Assembly (NCBI GenBank): GCA_021775275.1
Contig: JAJFIE010000063.1
Span: 1-14,804, forward strand
Length of the DNA: 14,804 nucleotides
Direction of reading: 5' to 3'
Origin: Rhodospirillales bacterium
Lineage (GTDB): Bacteria > Pseudomonadota > Alphaproteobacteria > Rhodospirillales > Casp-alpha2
Shown here: piece after piece, positions 7,319 to 13,998 of the stretch
Numbering within the stretch: position 1 is the stretch's first letter
Layout: each line of letters begins with the position of its first letter
The notes under the pieces: generated by a model
What the model was told of the DNA's origin: nothing
Seen by the model: only the letters and a program-made list of their open reading frames with translations
The model's database searches: none
Position numbers and translations under genes: made by a program

Positions 7319-8332
7319 TCAAGCCTGATGCGAGCCTGACGTCCTGAGAAAATGTAATAGGCCCAATACAACTACAATGGCGGCGGTAACGGAAAAACCG
7401 GGATAGCCCGCCGCGCCGACAGAGGCAATTCCCACCAGCAGAAGCCCGCAGATCATCACGGCACAGGTCACCCGGCCATGACTAAGGCCGGAAGCGACAG
7501 CCCGCTGATAGAAGTGTTCGCGGTGTGCCTGCCACACCTTTTCACCACGGACAGCACGCCTGATAAGGGTTATTGTTGCATCAGCCAGATAATATCCGGG
7601 CAATACAAGCGCGGCTACCCACTGGCCGGAGGCTGCCAGGGACAACAACATCCATCCGAGCAAAAACCCGAGGGGTGCGCTTCCTACGTCGCCCAGGAAA
7701 ACTTTGGCAGGGGGCCAGTTCCAAATCAGAAACCCAGCCGACACACCCAACAAAACCGCCGCATAAGGCGCATAAACATCAAGACCCGGAACGAGATAGC
7801 CGATAATAATGACGCCAAGACAGACAGTCGCCGACTGGACCCCTGATATTCCGTCGATGCCGTCCATAAAATTAAACAGATTAATAAACCAGACCCAAAT
7901 AATAACGGCGAACAGCGTATCCATGGGCGTATCCAAGAACCCCTGGAATATTAACCCCTGAAATGGCGCGAATCGAATGGCCAGCCCGGCGGCTGCCAGA
8001 TGTGCCACAAGCCGAAGGAGCGCTGAAAGGCCTTTCAGATCGTCAATCCACGACAGAATCCCAAGCACCACGGCGATGCTGGTAACCACAGCAATCTGAC
8101 TAAGGTCCGGGTCGTTTCCCGCAATCCACGCCTGTCCGCACCAACCAATGACGACCACAAAAAGAATTACAATTCCGGCGCCCTTGGGCACCGCTGTCGT
8201 GTGGCTGGATCGTTCATTGGGAACGTCCAAAACAGCGCCTTTACGAAGGGAGCTAATCAACGGTCGCAACAACAGGGCCGTAGCGGCAAAGGCGAGCACC
8301 ATTTCCATGAGCAATACCTGCCAGTCCGTCAT
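7319..8332 (-). CDS. Polyprenyl-phosphate sugar-1-phosphate transferase, WecA/WbpL type (glycosyltransferase family 4 in Pfam naming)
   Basis: A 337-residue polytopic inner-membrane protein of the MraY/WecA superfamily. It transfers a HexNAc-1-phosphate from a UDP-sugar to undecaprenyl phosphate, starting repeat-unit assembly on the cytoplasmic face. Motifs: DVPNERSSHT with VPKGAG (36-53), IDDLKG (96-101), FNFMDGIDG (153-161), VFLGDVGS (211-218) and the terminal loop HREHFYQR (270-277). The DVPNERSSHT form and the length point to the WbpL-like branch, which often accepts QuiNAc- or FucNAc-type sugars. That fits with the CapD/WbpM-type dehydratase nearby. An in-frame ATG at 8449 would add 39 poorly matching residues inside the upstream gene. 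The chosen ATG begins with MTDWQVLL, has GAGG about 11 bases upstream and lies 13 bases after the carbamoyltransferase stop. Confidence 0.92.
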   Translation of the reverse strand: MTDWQVLLMEMVLAFAATALLLRPLISSLRKGAVLDVPNERSSHTTAVPKGAGIVILFVVVIGWCGQAWIAGNDPDLSQIAVVTSIAVVLGILSWIDDLKGLSALLRLVAHLAAAGLAIRFAPFQGLIFQGFLDTPMDTLFAVIIWVWFINLFNFMDGIDGISGVQSATVCLGVIIIGYLVPGLDVYAPYAAVLLGVSAGFLIWNWPPAKVFLGDVGSAPLGFLLGWMLLSLAASGQWVAALVLPGYYLADATITLIRRAVRGEKVWQAHREHFYQRAVASGLSHGRVTCAVMICGLLLVGIASVGAAGYPGFSVTAAIVVVLGLLHFLRTSGSHQA

Positions 8333-8345
8333 CGGGTGCTGCGCC

Positions 8346-10094
8346 TCATACTTTGGATACCAGAAAAGACCCGATGGCCAGATAGCGGAGGCCCGAACCA
8401 TCAAGCGTTTCCATTGCCTGGGCAGGGGACGCGGCGAGAGGATTTCCATGCAAATTCAAGCTGGTGTTGAGCACGGCGCCGATTCCTGTCCTCGTCTCAA
8501 ATGCGGCAATCAAGGCATAATACTCCGGATTGGCGTGAGGTGTCAGGACCTGTGGGCGCAACGTGTTGTCTCCTCGGTGTATCGCCGCGCACAAGTCCCT
8601 GCGCCCCTCAGGTGTGGCGCAAAATGCGGTGATCATGTGTGGCGCCGGCGTTCGTTTCATGGACCAGTCTTCGAGATATCGCGGGGCTGCTCGATCAAGA
8701 ATAGTCGGCGCGAAGGGCATCCAGAAATCTCGCGACTTGATCTGGTCATTTATGGTGAAAAAACTCTCCATATACCCGGGATGTGCCAGGATTGCCCTGT
8801 TTCCAAGGGATCGCGCGCCCCACTCGTTCCGCCCGGAAAACCGCGCGACGATGCTCCCTTCGGCCAGCAGGTCGGCTACGCGATCCGTCATGTTGGTCAG
8901 ACGCTCGATTTTATACTGCGCCGTGGAGGCATGAGATTTCAAAAATTGCTCGATCTCTGAATCGTCATAGGGCCGCCCTAGATAAAGATCTGCCAAGGGT
9001 TGGACCGCGCCATGCTTGCTGGCAGCAACATATGCCGCGCCCAAAGCAATGGACTCATCACCACACGAGGGCAAGAAATAAGCCGCATCAAGGCAATCAA
9101 GTTCCTGAATCAACATGTTCAGCTTAACGTTCATGAACAGGCCACCACCGAAATAAACATGGCGGATGCCAGTTTTTTTCACGGCATGCCTGATCCAGGC
9201 AATGACCCGCTCTTCCAGAACCCGCTGCACCGCCGCCGCAATATTATCGAAACGCTCACCGCTCGCTGTATGGATGAGATAATCATAGAATTGTCGGCTC
9301 GCCACCGAAGTTTTAAATTTGAAAGGATTGTCCGGATCCAGATCAATGACGGGTCGGAAAATTCTTTCATAGACAGCTTCTGCATAGTGTTTGGCATAAG
9401 GGGCTAGTCCCATGACCTTGTATTCGTGCTCCAGGGGCCGCATGCCGAGAAAGCGAGTCGTTGCAGAGTAAAGGCCACCCAAAGACTCTGTTTCGAGTGT
9501 TGCCCCGAGGCAGGTCCACACACCGTCTTCATCCACTCGTGTTACCGTCGCACTGACCCCGTCTCCGCTGCCATCAGCCGTGAATATCAGCGCAGGGGTC
9601 TCGCTACCCAACCCGTGAAATGCTGCACGGGCATGACAGATATGGTGATCCACATGTGATCGCGGTGCTAAGTTCAGATGCAGTGCTGTGAGGTGTCGTT
9701 GTAGCTCAATGCGGCCCTCTGTCAGCAGACTCTTTTGTCGGGAACGGCGTAATGCCCGAAATATACCCGGCGCCATAGAGCCTAAAGCAGAGCGCTCCAG
9801 ACGACGCGCCAGACCAACTACGCCAGACCTGCTGGCGCCGTCGTTCAAGTCATCATGGAAAAGATAGTCGTAACATCGACTGGGAAAAGTCTGAACTCCA
9901 GCCATTGCAATTTCGTCAATATCATCAGGCGCGAGGTCGACTTGGGCCAATATGGATTCAATTGCCCCAATGGGAAAAGCTGCGGAATTCTTGATTCCAT
10001 CGACTTTTTCCTGGCTTAGGCCCGCCGTTACGGCACCATCCTCCATCAGAAACGCTGTAGAGTTATGTCCGCTGTGAATTCCGAGAATGCGCAT
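8346..10094 (-). CDS. Carbamoyltransferase, NodU/CmcH/TobZ family
   Basis: A full-length two-domain protein of 582 residues. The N-terminal Kae1-like domain has GIHSGHNSTAF (5-15), DHHICHARAAF (149-159), ADGSGDG (173-179) and GGGLFMNVKLN (316-326). The C-terminal YrdC-like domain has GRNEWGARSLGNRAIL (421-436), MPFAPTI (459-465) and NTSLNLHGNPLA (543-554). The family makes carbamoyl-AMP from carbamoyl phosphate and ATP, then transfers the carbamoyl group to a hydroxyl, usually on a sugar (Nod factor, tobramycin, novobiocin-type noviose). In this locus the acceptor is probably a nucleotide sugar or a lipid-linked sugar. It is the first gene of the leftward arm, facing the divergent region; its SD is weak. 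Acceptor identity cannot be read from sequence. Confidence 0.94.
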   Translation of the reverse strand: MRILGIHSGHNSTAFLMEDGAVTAGLSQEKVDGIKNSAAFPIGAIESILAQVDLAPDDIDEIAMAGVQTFPSRCYDYLFHDDLNDGASRSGVVGLARRLERSALGSMAPGIFRALRRSRQKSLLTEGRIELQRHLTALHLNLAPRSHVDHHICHARAAFHGLGSETPALIFTADGSGDGVSATVTRVDEDGVWTCLGATLETESLGGLYSATTRFLGMRPLEHEYKVMGLAPYAKHYAEAVYERIFRPVIDLDPDNPFKFKTSVASRQFYDYLIHTASGERFDNIAAAVQRVLEERVIAWIRHAVKKTGIRHVYFGGGLFMNVKLNMLIQELDCLDAAYFLPSCGDESIALGAAYVAASKHGAVQPLADLYLGRPYDDSEIEQFLKSHASTAQYKIERLTNMTDRVADLLAEGSIVARFSGRNEWGARSLGNRAILAHPGYMESFFTINDQIKSRDFWMPFAPTILDRAAPRYLEDWSMKRTPAPHMITAFCATPEGRRDLCAAIHRGDNTLRPQVLTPHANPEYYALIAAFETRTGIGAVLNTSLNLHGNPLAASPAQAMETLDGSGLRYLAIGSFLVSKV

Positions 10095-10243
10095 AAAGTT
10101 GTGTCTGAACTTTCATCAATATCGTACCTGCGACAGGGCAGGAGTATCATAGCTGTAACGCATATCGAAACTTTTGCACAATCTGTTCGTCAGTGGTAGG
10201 TTGCCGACCTGATTCGCCCCCACTGATTATCCAGAGACACAAC
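10095..10243. promoter_or_regulatory. Divergent intergenic region expected to hold promoters for both arms
   Basis: These 149 bases separate the two divergent gene sets, so transcription in both directions should start here. On the plus strand TTGCAC, 17 bases, TAGGTT is a weak sigma70-like match just before the cupin gene. On the minus strand TATGATACT (about 10144-10152) resembles a -10 region but lacks a good -35. No JUMPstart/ops element was found. The promoter role is inferred from gene layout. Confidence 0.4.
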
Positions 10244-10687
10244 ATGGCAGAAATTGAACTGACCCCACCCACTGAGGAGGAGCGCGCCACGTGGCCTGAA
10301 GAGGTCATCGTCGCGCTGGAAAAGGCCTTCGAAGATGGTCGGGGCGCTATTCAACCGCTGGTCGATCTACCGATGAAGAGTTGTGTACTCATTACATCGA
10401 AAAAGGGCAGCGTGCGAGCTAATCACTATCACAAGACTGACTGGCACTTTTGTTACGTGATGGAAGGGGAGATCGAATACCATCACCGGCCACACGGAGA
10501 ACCGGGGCCAGGTAAAACAGTCATTGTACGCAAGGGCGAGTTGTTTTTTACGCCGCCCATGGTCGATCATGCCATGGTTTTTCTGGCCGATACCACGTTC
10601 GTTACCCTTGGGCGCAACAGCCGCACCCAGGATGTGTATGAAGCGGACGTCCGGCGTATCGACTATGTTACGCCGGACACGGACTGA
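10244..10687 (+). CDS. Small cupin-fold protein in a sugar-modification operon
   Basis: A protein of 147 residues with a single cupin barrel. Cupin motif 1 is GSVRANHYHKTDWHFCYVMEG (55-75), giving metal ligands H61 and H63; the usual glutamate a few residues later is not obvious (T65, D66). Motif 2 includes PPMVDHAMVF (104-113) with H109. Single-domain cupins in nucleotide-sugar loci include epimerases, keto-isomerases and dehydratase helpers, but I cannot assign the reaction. It precedes the C-methyltransferase by 11 bases, so it probably acts on the same intermediate. A GTG at 10193 would extend the frame by 17 residues, but those look unlike a cupin start and have no SD. The chosen ATG has a weak AGAGA upstream. 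Confidence 0.75.
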   Translation: MAEIELTPPTEEERATWPEEVIVALEKAFEDGRGAIQPLVDLPMKSCVLITSKKGSVRANHYHKTDWHFCYVMEGEIEYHHRPHGEPGPGKTVIVRKGELFFTPPMVDHAMVFLADTTFVTLGRNSRTQDVYEADVRRIDYVTPDTD

Positions 10688-10698
10688 TACTTGACGCC

Positions 10699-11928
10699 AT
10701 GTTTCATCGCCGGAACAATTGTCGGCTGTGCGGCGGTGAAACGCTCACGCTGGCTTTGAGTTTAACGCCCACACCGCCTGCGAATGCTTTCGTTGGGCCG
10801 GACGCCTTGCATGATGAGCAACCGTGTTATCCGCTCGATCTATTTTTCTGTGATGACTGCGGCCACGTGCAGTTGCGGGACGTGGTTGATCCTGAAGCCC
10901 TGTTCAAAAATTATGTGTATGTATCGGGGACCTCACCATCGTTCGTCCGCCATTTCGAGGAATACACCCAATCGGTGATTACTTCAGCGTCGGATACAGG
11001 GCTTGTTGTCGACAGTGGATCCAACGACGGAACGTTGTTGAAGTTTTTCAAAGCCGCAGGATACTCCGTACTCGGAATTGATCCGGCGCGAGACATTGCT
11101 CGTCAAGCGACAGAGGCTGGTATAGAAACACGGCCCGAATTCTTTACCCAGGCGCTGGCACAATCGATCCGCAAGGAGCGCGGTCCCGCTACGGTTATCA
11201 CCGCAAACAATGTCTTTGCTCATGCTGACGATCTGGCTGACATCGCCGACGGAATCGAACACCTGTTACACGACGATGGTCTGTTTGTGTTCGAGGTGTC
11301 GTATCTGGCAGACGTCGTTGAGAAGGTTCTCTTTGATACGATTTACCACGAACACCTGGCCTACCATACGGTCAAGCCGTTAAAGCGGTTTCTGGCGAAA
11401 CATGGCCTTGACCTCTTCCGCGTACACCGCGTGGACACCCACGGTGGCAGTATTCGCGCCTATGCACAACGGACGGGTGGGCCTCAAGTGGTAGATGGGT
11501 CAGTCGATGCGTTAATTGAACTGGAGGCACAGCGTGGACTGGACCGGGCCGAGACCTTCATTGGCTTCGCTGCACAGATCGATGCCCTGAAGACGGAACT
11601 GGGCGGCTTGTTGAACGGGCTTCGCGCTGAGGGAAACTCCATTGCAGGGTTTGGCGCACCAGCAAAAGCGACGACCCTGATGTATCATTTTGACCTGGGG
11701 CCAGAGATCATTTCGTTCATTGTCGATGACAGCCCGCTTAAACAGGGGCTTTTTTCGCCGGGCATGCATATTCCGGTGTTGCCGAGCAGCGAACTTTACG
11801 AACGCCAGCCCGAATACGCAGTTATCCTAGCGTGGAACTTCGCCGATCCGATTATACTGAACCACGCCGAGTACCAAGCAAAGGGGGGACATTTTATCAT
11901 TCCCTTGCCCGAACTGATGGTCCGCTAG
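10699..11928 (+). CDS. NDP-4-ketosugar C-methyltransferase, TylC3/NovU/TcaB9 family
   Basis: A 409-residue SAM-dependent methyltransferase with the three-part layout of the deoxysugar C-methyltransferases. The N-terminal zinc-binding domain has C8-x2-C11 and C51-x2-C54. The central SAM-binding Rossmann domain has VVDSGSNDGTLL (103-114) and NNVFAHADDL (170-179). The catalytic loop IYHEHLAYHT (215-224) carries the Tyr-His-Glu-His group thought to drive enolate formation at the carbon next to the 4-keto group. THGGSIR (247-253) follows. The C-terminal subdomain has GFGAPAKATTLM. These enzymes put a methyl branch on C3 or C5 of a 4-keto nucleotide sugar (mycarose, noviose, evernitrose-type sugars). 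All hallmark residues are kept, so it should be active. Substrate and methylated carbon are unknown. It follows the cupin gene closely and lies 31 bases before the SDR gene. Confidence 0.92.
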   Translation: MFHRRNNCRLCGGETLTLALSLTPTPPANAFVGPDALHDEQPCYPLDLFFCDDCGHVQLRDVVDPEALFKNYVYVSGTSPSFVRHFEEYTQSVITSASDTGLVVDSGSNDGTLLKFFKAAGYSVLGIDPARDIARQATEAGIETRPEFFTQALAQSIRKERGPATVITANNVFAHADDLADIADGIEHLLHDDGLFVFEVSYLADVVEKVLFDTIYHEHLAYHTVKPLKRFLAKHGLDLFRVHRVDTHGGSIRAYAQRTGGPQVVDGSVDALIELEAQRGLDRAETFIGFAAQIDALKTELGGLLNGLRAEGNSIAGFGAPAKATTLMYHFDLGPEIISFIVDDSPLKQGLFSPGMHIPVLPSSELYERQPEYAVILAWNFADPIILNHAEYQAKGGHFIIPLPELMVR

Positions 11929-11959
11929 ACATTTGTTTTACAGGAGAGCTTTCTAACCT

Positions 11960-13021
11960 ATGACCTCTTTATTGCCATCGTCCGATATTGAAGAAATCAT
12001 CCAGCGGATCCAATCCGTCGCACAATCCCTTTCCGGCAAGAACCTGCTGCTTACCGGTGGACGCGGGTTCCTTGGCCGGTATTTTGTTGAATGTTTCGCA
12101 AGGCTGAATGCCGAAGTGCTCGAAGAACCGGTGCACATCTATGTGTTGGACAACCTCATCACCGCTGGTGAGTTGGGCCGTACCGCACCCTCATTCCCCA
12201 ACGTTACATTTCTTCAACACAACGTTATTGAGCCATTCGATACGGATATCACGTTCGATTACGTTGTTCATGCGGCCGGGATTGCCAGCCCCTTCCATTA
12301 CCGTGCGAAGCCTATTGAAACGCTGGAAGTCGCCATCGCCGGAACCCGAAACATGCTCGAAATCGCCAAACGGGATCACGCCAGATTCTGTTTTTTCAGT
12401 TCCAGCGAAATTTACGGCGATCCTGATCCAAAACATGTCCCCATGCAGGAAAGCTATCGCGGCAATGTATCGTGCCAGGGGCCACGGGCCTGTTATGATG
12501 AGGGCAAGCGGGTTGGTGAAACGCTGTGTTATATTTACCATGAACATTTCGGAGTTCATACGAACACCATCCGCCCCTTCAATGTTTATGGGCCGGGCAT
12601 GCAGGAGGACGACTATCGGGTCCTGCCAAATTTTGCCAACCGCCTGAAGGCCAATATGCCATTTAATGTGTATGGCACCGGCAACCAGACCCGGACATTC
12701 TGCTATCTGACGGATGCCATCGTTGGGTTCCTAATGGTCATTCTGCGCGGAACACCTGGCGAAGCCTACAATATCGGTAACCCGAAGCCGGAGATTTCGG
12801 TCAGCGAGCTGGTTGATTATATAGAGAAGGTTGTTGGTCGACCTATTGAGCGAAATATCATTGAATACCCCGACAGCTACCCTGCCGATGAGCCGCTACG
12901 GCGTTGCCCGGATATTCATAAAGCTAGAATACAGCTAGAGTTTGATCCGGTGGTTCTTCTGGAAGACGGGCTGGCTCGGTTCCTCGCATGGACGGACGCC
13001 ACGTACGAAGGAAAGATTTAG
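11960..13021 (+). CDS. UDP-xylose-synthase-like extended SDR (NAD-dependent epimerase/dehydratase/decarboxylase)
   Basis: A protein of 353 residues. The Rossmann loop is GGRGFLG (33-39). FSSSEIYGDP (146-155) carries S149 and E150 in the Thr/Ser-Ser-Glu site of UDP-glucuronate decarboxylases. GPRACYDEGKRVGETL (174-189), with catalytic Y179 and K183, is the most recognisable UXS signature. QTRTFCYLTDAI (243-254) holds the conserved Arg, and YPADEPLRRCPDI is the C-terminal UXS-like stretch. UXS enzymes convert UDP-glucuronate to UDP-xylose. The preserved Glu and Arg allow this, but the N-terminal 27 residues and the AAGIASPFHY loop are less typical, and no UDP-glucose dehydrogenase is in the window. 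It could be a dehydratase or epimerase on another sugar. AGGAG lies 13 bases before the ATG. The next gene begins one base after its stop. Confidence 0.83.
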   Translation: MTSLLPSSDIEEIIQRIQSVAQSLSGKNLLLTGGRGFLGRYFVECFARLNAEVLEEPVHIYVLDNLITAGELGRTAPSFPNVTFLQHNVIEPFDTDITFDYVVHAAGIASPFHYRAKPIETLEVAIAGTRNMLEIAKRDHARFCFFSSSEIYGDPDPKHVPMQESYRGNVSCQGPRACYDEGKRVGETLCYIYHEHFGVHTNTIRPFNVYGPGMQEDDYRVLPNFANRLKANMPFNVYGTGNQTRTFCYLTDAIVGFLMVILRGTPGEAYNIGNPKPEISVSELVDYIEKVVGRPIERNIIEYPDSYPADEPLRRCPDIHKARIQLEFDPVVLLEDGLARFLAWTDATYEGKI

Positions 13022-13022
13022 C

Positions 13023-13949
13023 GTGACGCGGCGCGCCCTGCAATTCGGTCTGGTTGGGCTGGGGCGCTGGGGACGTAATATTTGCCAGACGGTTTCACGT
13101 CTGAAGGGCATTGAGCTAAGCGCAGTGTGTTCCGGCAATCCAGATGCATCATCGATGGTGCCTCCCGGCTGTGAAATTCACCGCAACTGGGAATCGCTGC
13201 TCGCCCTAAAACGCCTTGATGGCCTGTTGCTGGCGGTACCCCCCTCTGTTCAGGTCGAGATTGCCCTGGCGAGCATTGAACGACATCTCCCGGTCTTTTT
13301 GGAAAAGCCGCTTGCTACGGATATGGAGACCGCCGCGTGCATTTACCGCACGGCGACACAGGCAAAGTGCCCCGTTCTGGTTGATCACATTTATACCTTT
13401 CATCCGGGTTTTCGAAAGCTGGTGCAGTTGGCGCGGACGAACGGCTCCGTTAATTGGCTTCGATCACGAGGTGGTAACCATGGACCGTATCGCACGGACA
13501 TAGACCCACTCTGGGATTGGGCTCCCCACGACGTATCCATGTGCCTTGCAATCATGAACGGCTTGCCCATTAGCATTGAGGCCTCGATTTCCCGGCAGTC
13601 CAGGCATCCGGGTGGTATGGCTGCCAATTATTCTGTCAGCATGGTGTTTCAGGACGGTGCTGTGGCGGAACTCGAATTTGGCAATGCTATGAGTGAAAGA
13701 ATTCGCGAGATGTCCGTAGGCACATCGACCAGTAATTTTGTATTCAAGGACACAGAGCCATGGATTACCCATACATGCCGAGATAATGAAAAACATCACT
13801 ATCCCTATCGTCGTCAACGTGCGCTAAGTGTCGCGATCCGGTCATTTTCGCGAAATATTTGGAGCGGGAACAGCGCCAACAGGCAACTCAGACAATCGGT
13901 TGATGTGACGGCCACGATTGCCCGGATTGAGTCGGCGCTCGGCGATTAA
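13023..13949 (+). CDS. Gfo/Idh/MocA-family NAD(P)-dependent oxidoreductase
   Basis: A 308-residue sugar oxidoreductase. The N-terminal Rossmann motif is GLVGLGRWGRN (9-19). FLEKPLA (92-98) contains the family Glu-Lys-Pro with the catalytic lysine. DHIYTFHPGF (121-130) and WDWAPHDVSM (164-173), with H169, form the substrate site. Relatives in polysaccharide and antibiotic loci oxidise or reduce C3 or C4 of nucleotide sugars, so a ketoreductase step in the right-arm pathway is plausible. The start is GTG one base past the SDR stop, with AAGGA upstream inside the SDR gene, implying translational coupling. An upstream in-frame ATG at 12942 would overlap the SDR gene by 80 bases and add 27 residues unlike the family. 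Substrate unknown. Confidence 0.88.
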   Translation: MTRRALQFGLVGLGRWGRNICQTVSRLKGIELSAVCSGNPDASSMVPPGCEIHRNWESLLALKRLDGLLLAVPPSVQVEIALASIERHLPVFLEKPLATDMETAACIYRTATQAKCPVLVDHIYTFHPGFRKLVQLARTNGSVNWLRSRGGNHGPYRTDIDPLWDWAPHDVSMCLAIMNGLPISIEASISRQSRHPGGMAANYSVSMVFQDGAVAELEFGNAMSERIREMSVGTSTSNFVFKDTEPWITHTCRDNEKHHYPYRRQRALSVAIRSFSRNIWSGNSANRQLRQSVDVTATIARIESALGD

Positions 13950-13998
13950 TCTTGGTTTCAATTTTCCTTCAGGCGGGAAGAAAGATTTGGAGATATCC

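Noticed and set aside
8333..8449. Upstream extension of the initiating transferase to an ATG inside the carbamoyltransferase gene
   Set aside because: The extra 39 residues do not look like the family, which begins near a first membrane helix, and the internal ATG follows the upstream stop with an SD.
8148..8960. Plus-strand open frame of 270 codons across the initiating transferase and carbamoyltransferase genes
   Set aside because: It is opposite two strong family matches and shows no domain or convincing SD.
12942..13022. Upstream ATG extension of the Gfo/Idh gene
   Set aside because: It would overlap the SDR gene by 80 bases and adds residues unlike the family; the GTG directly after the SDR stop has a good SD.
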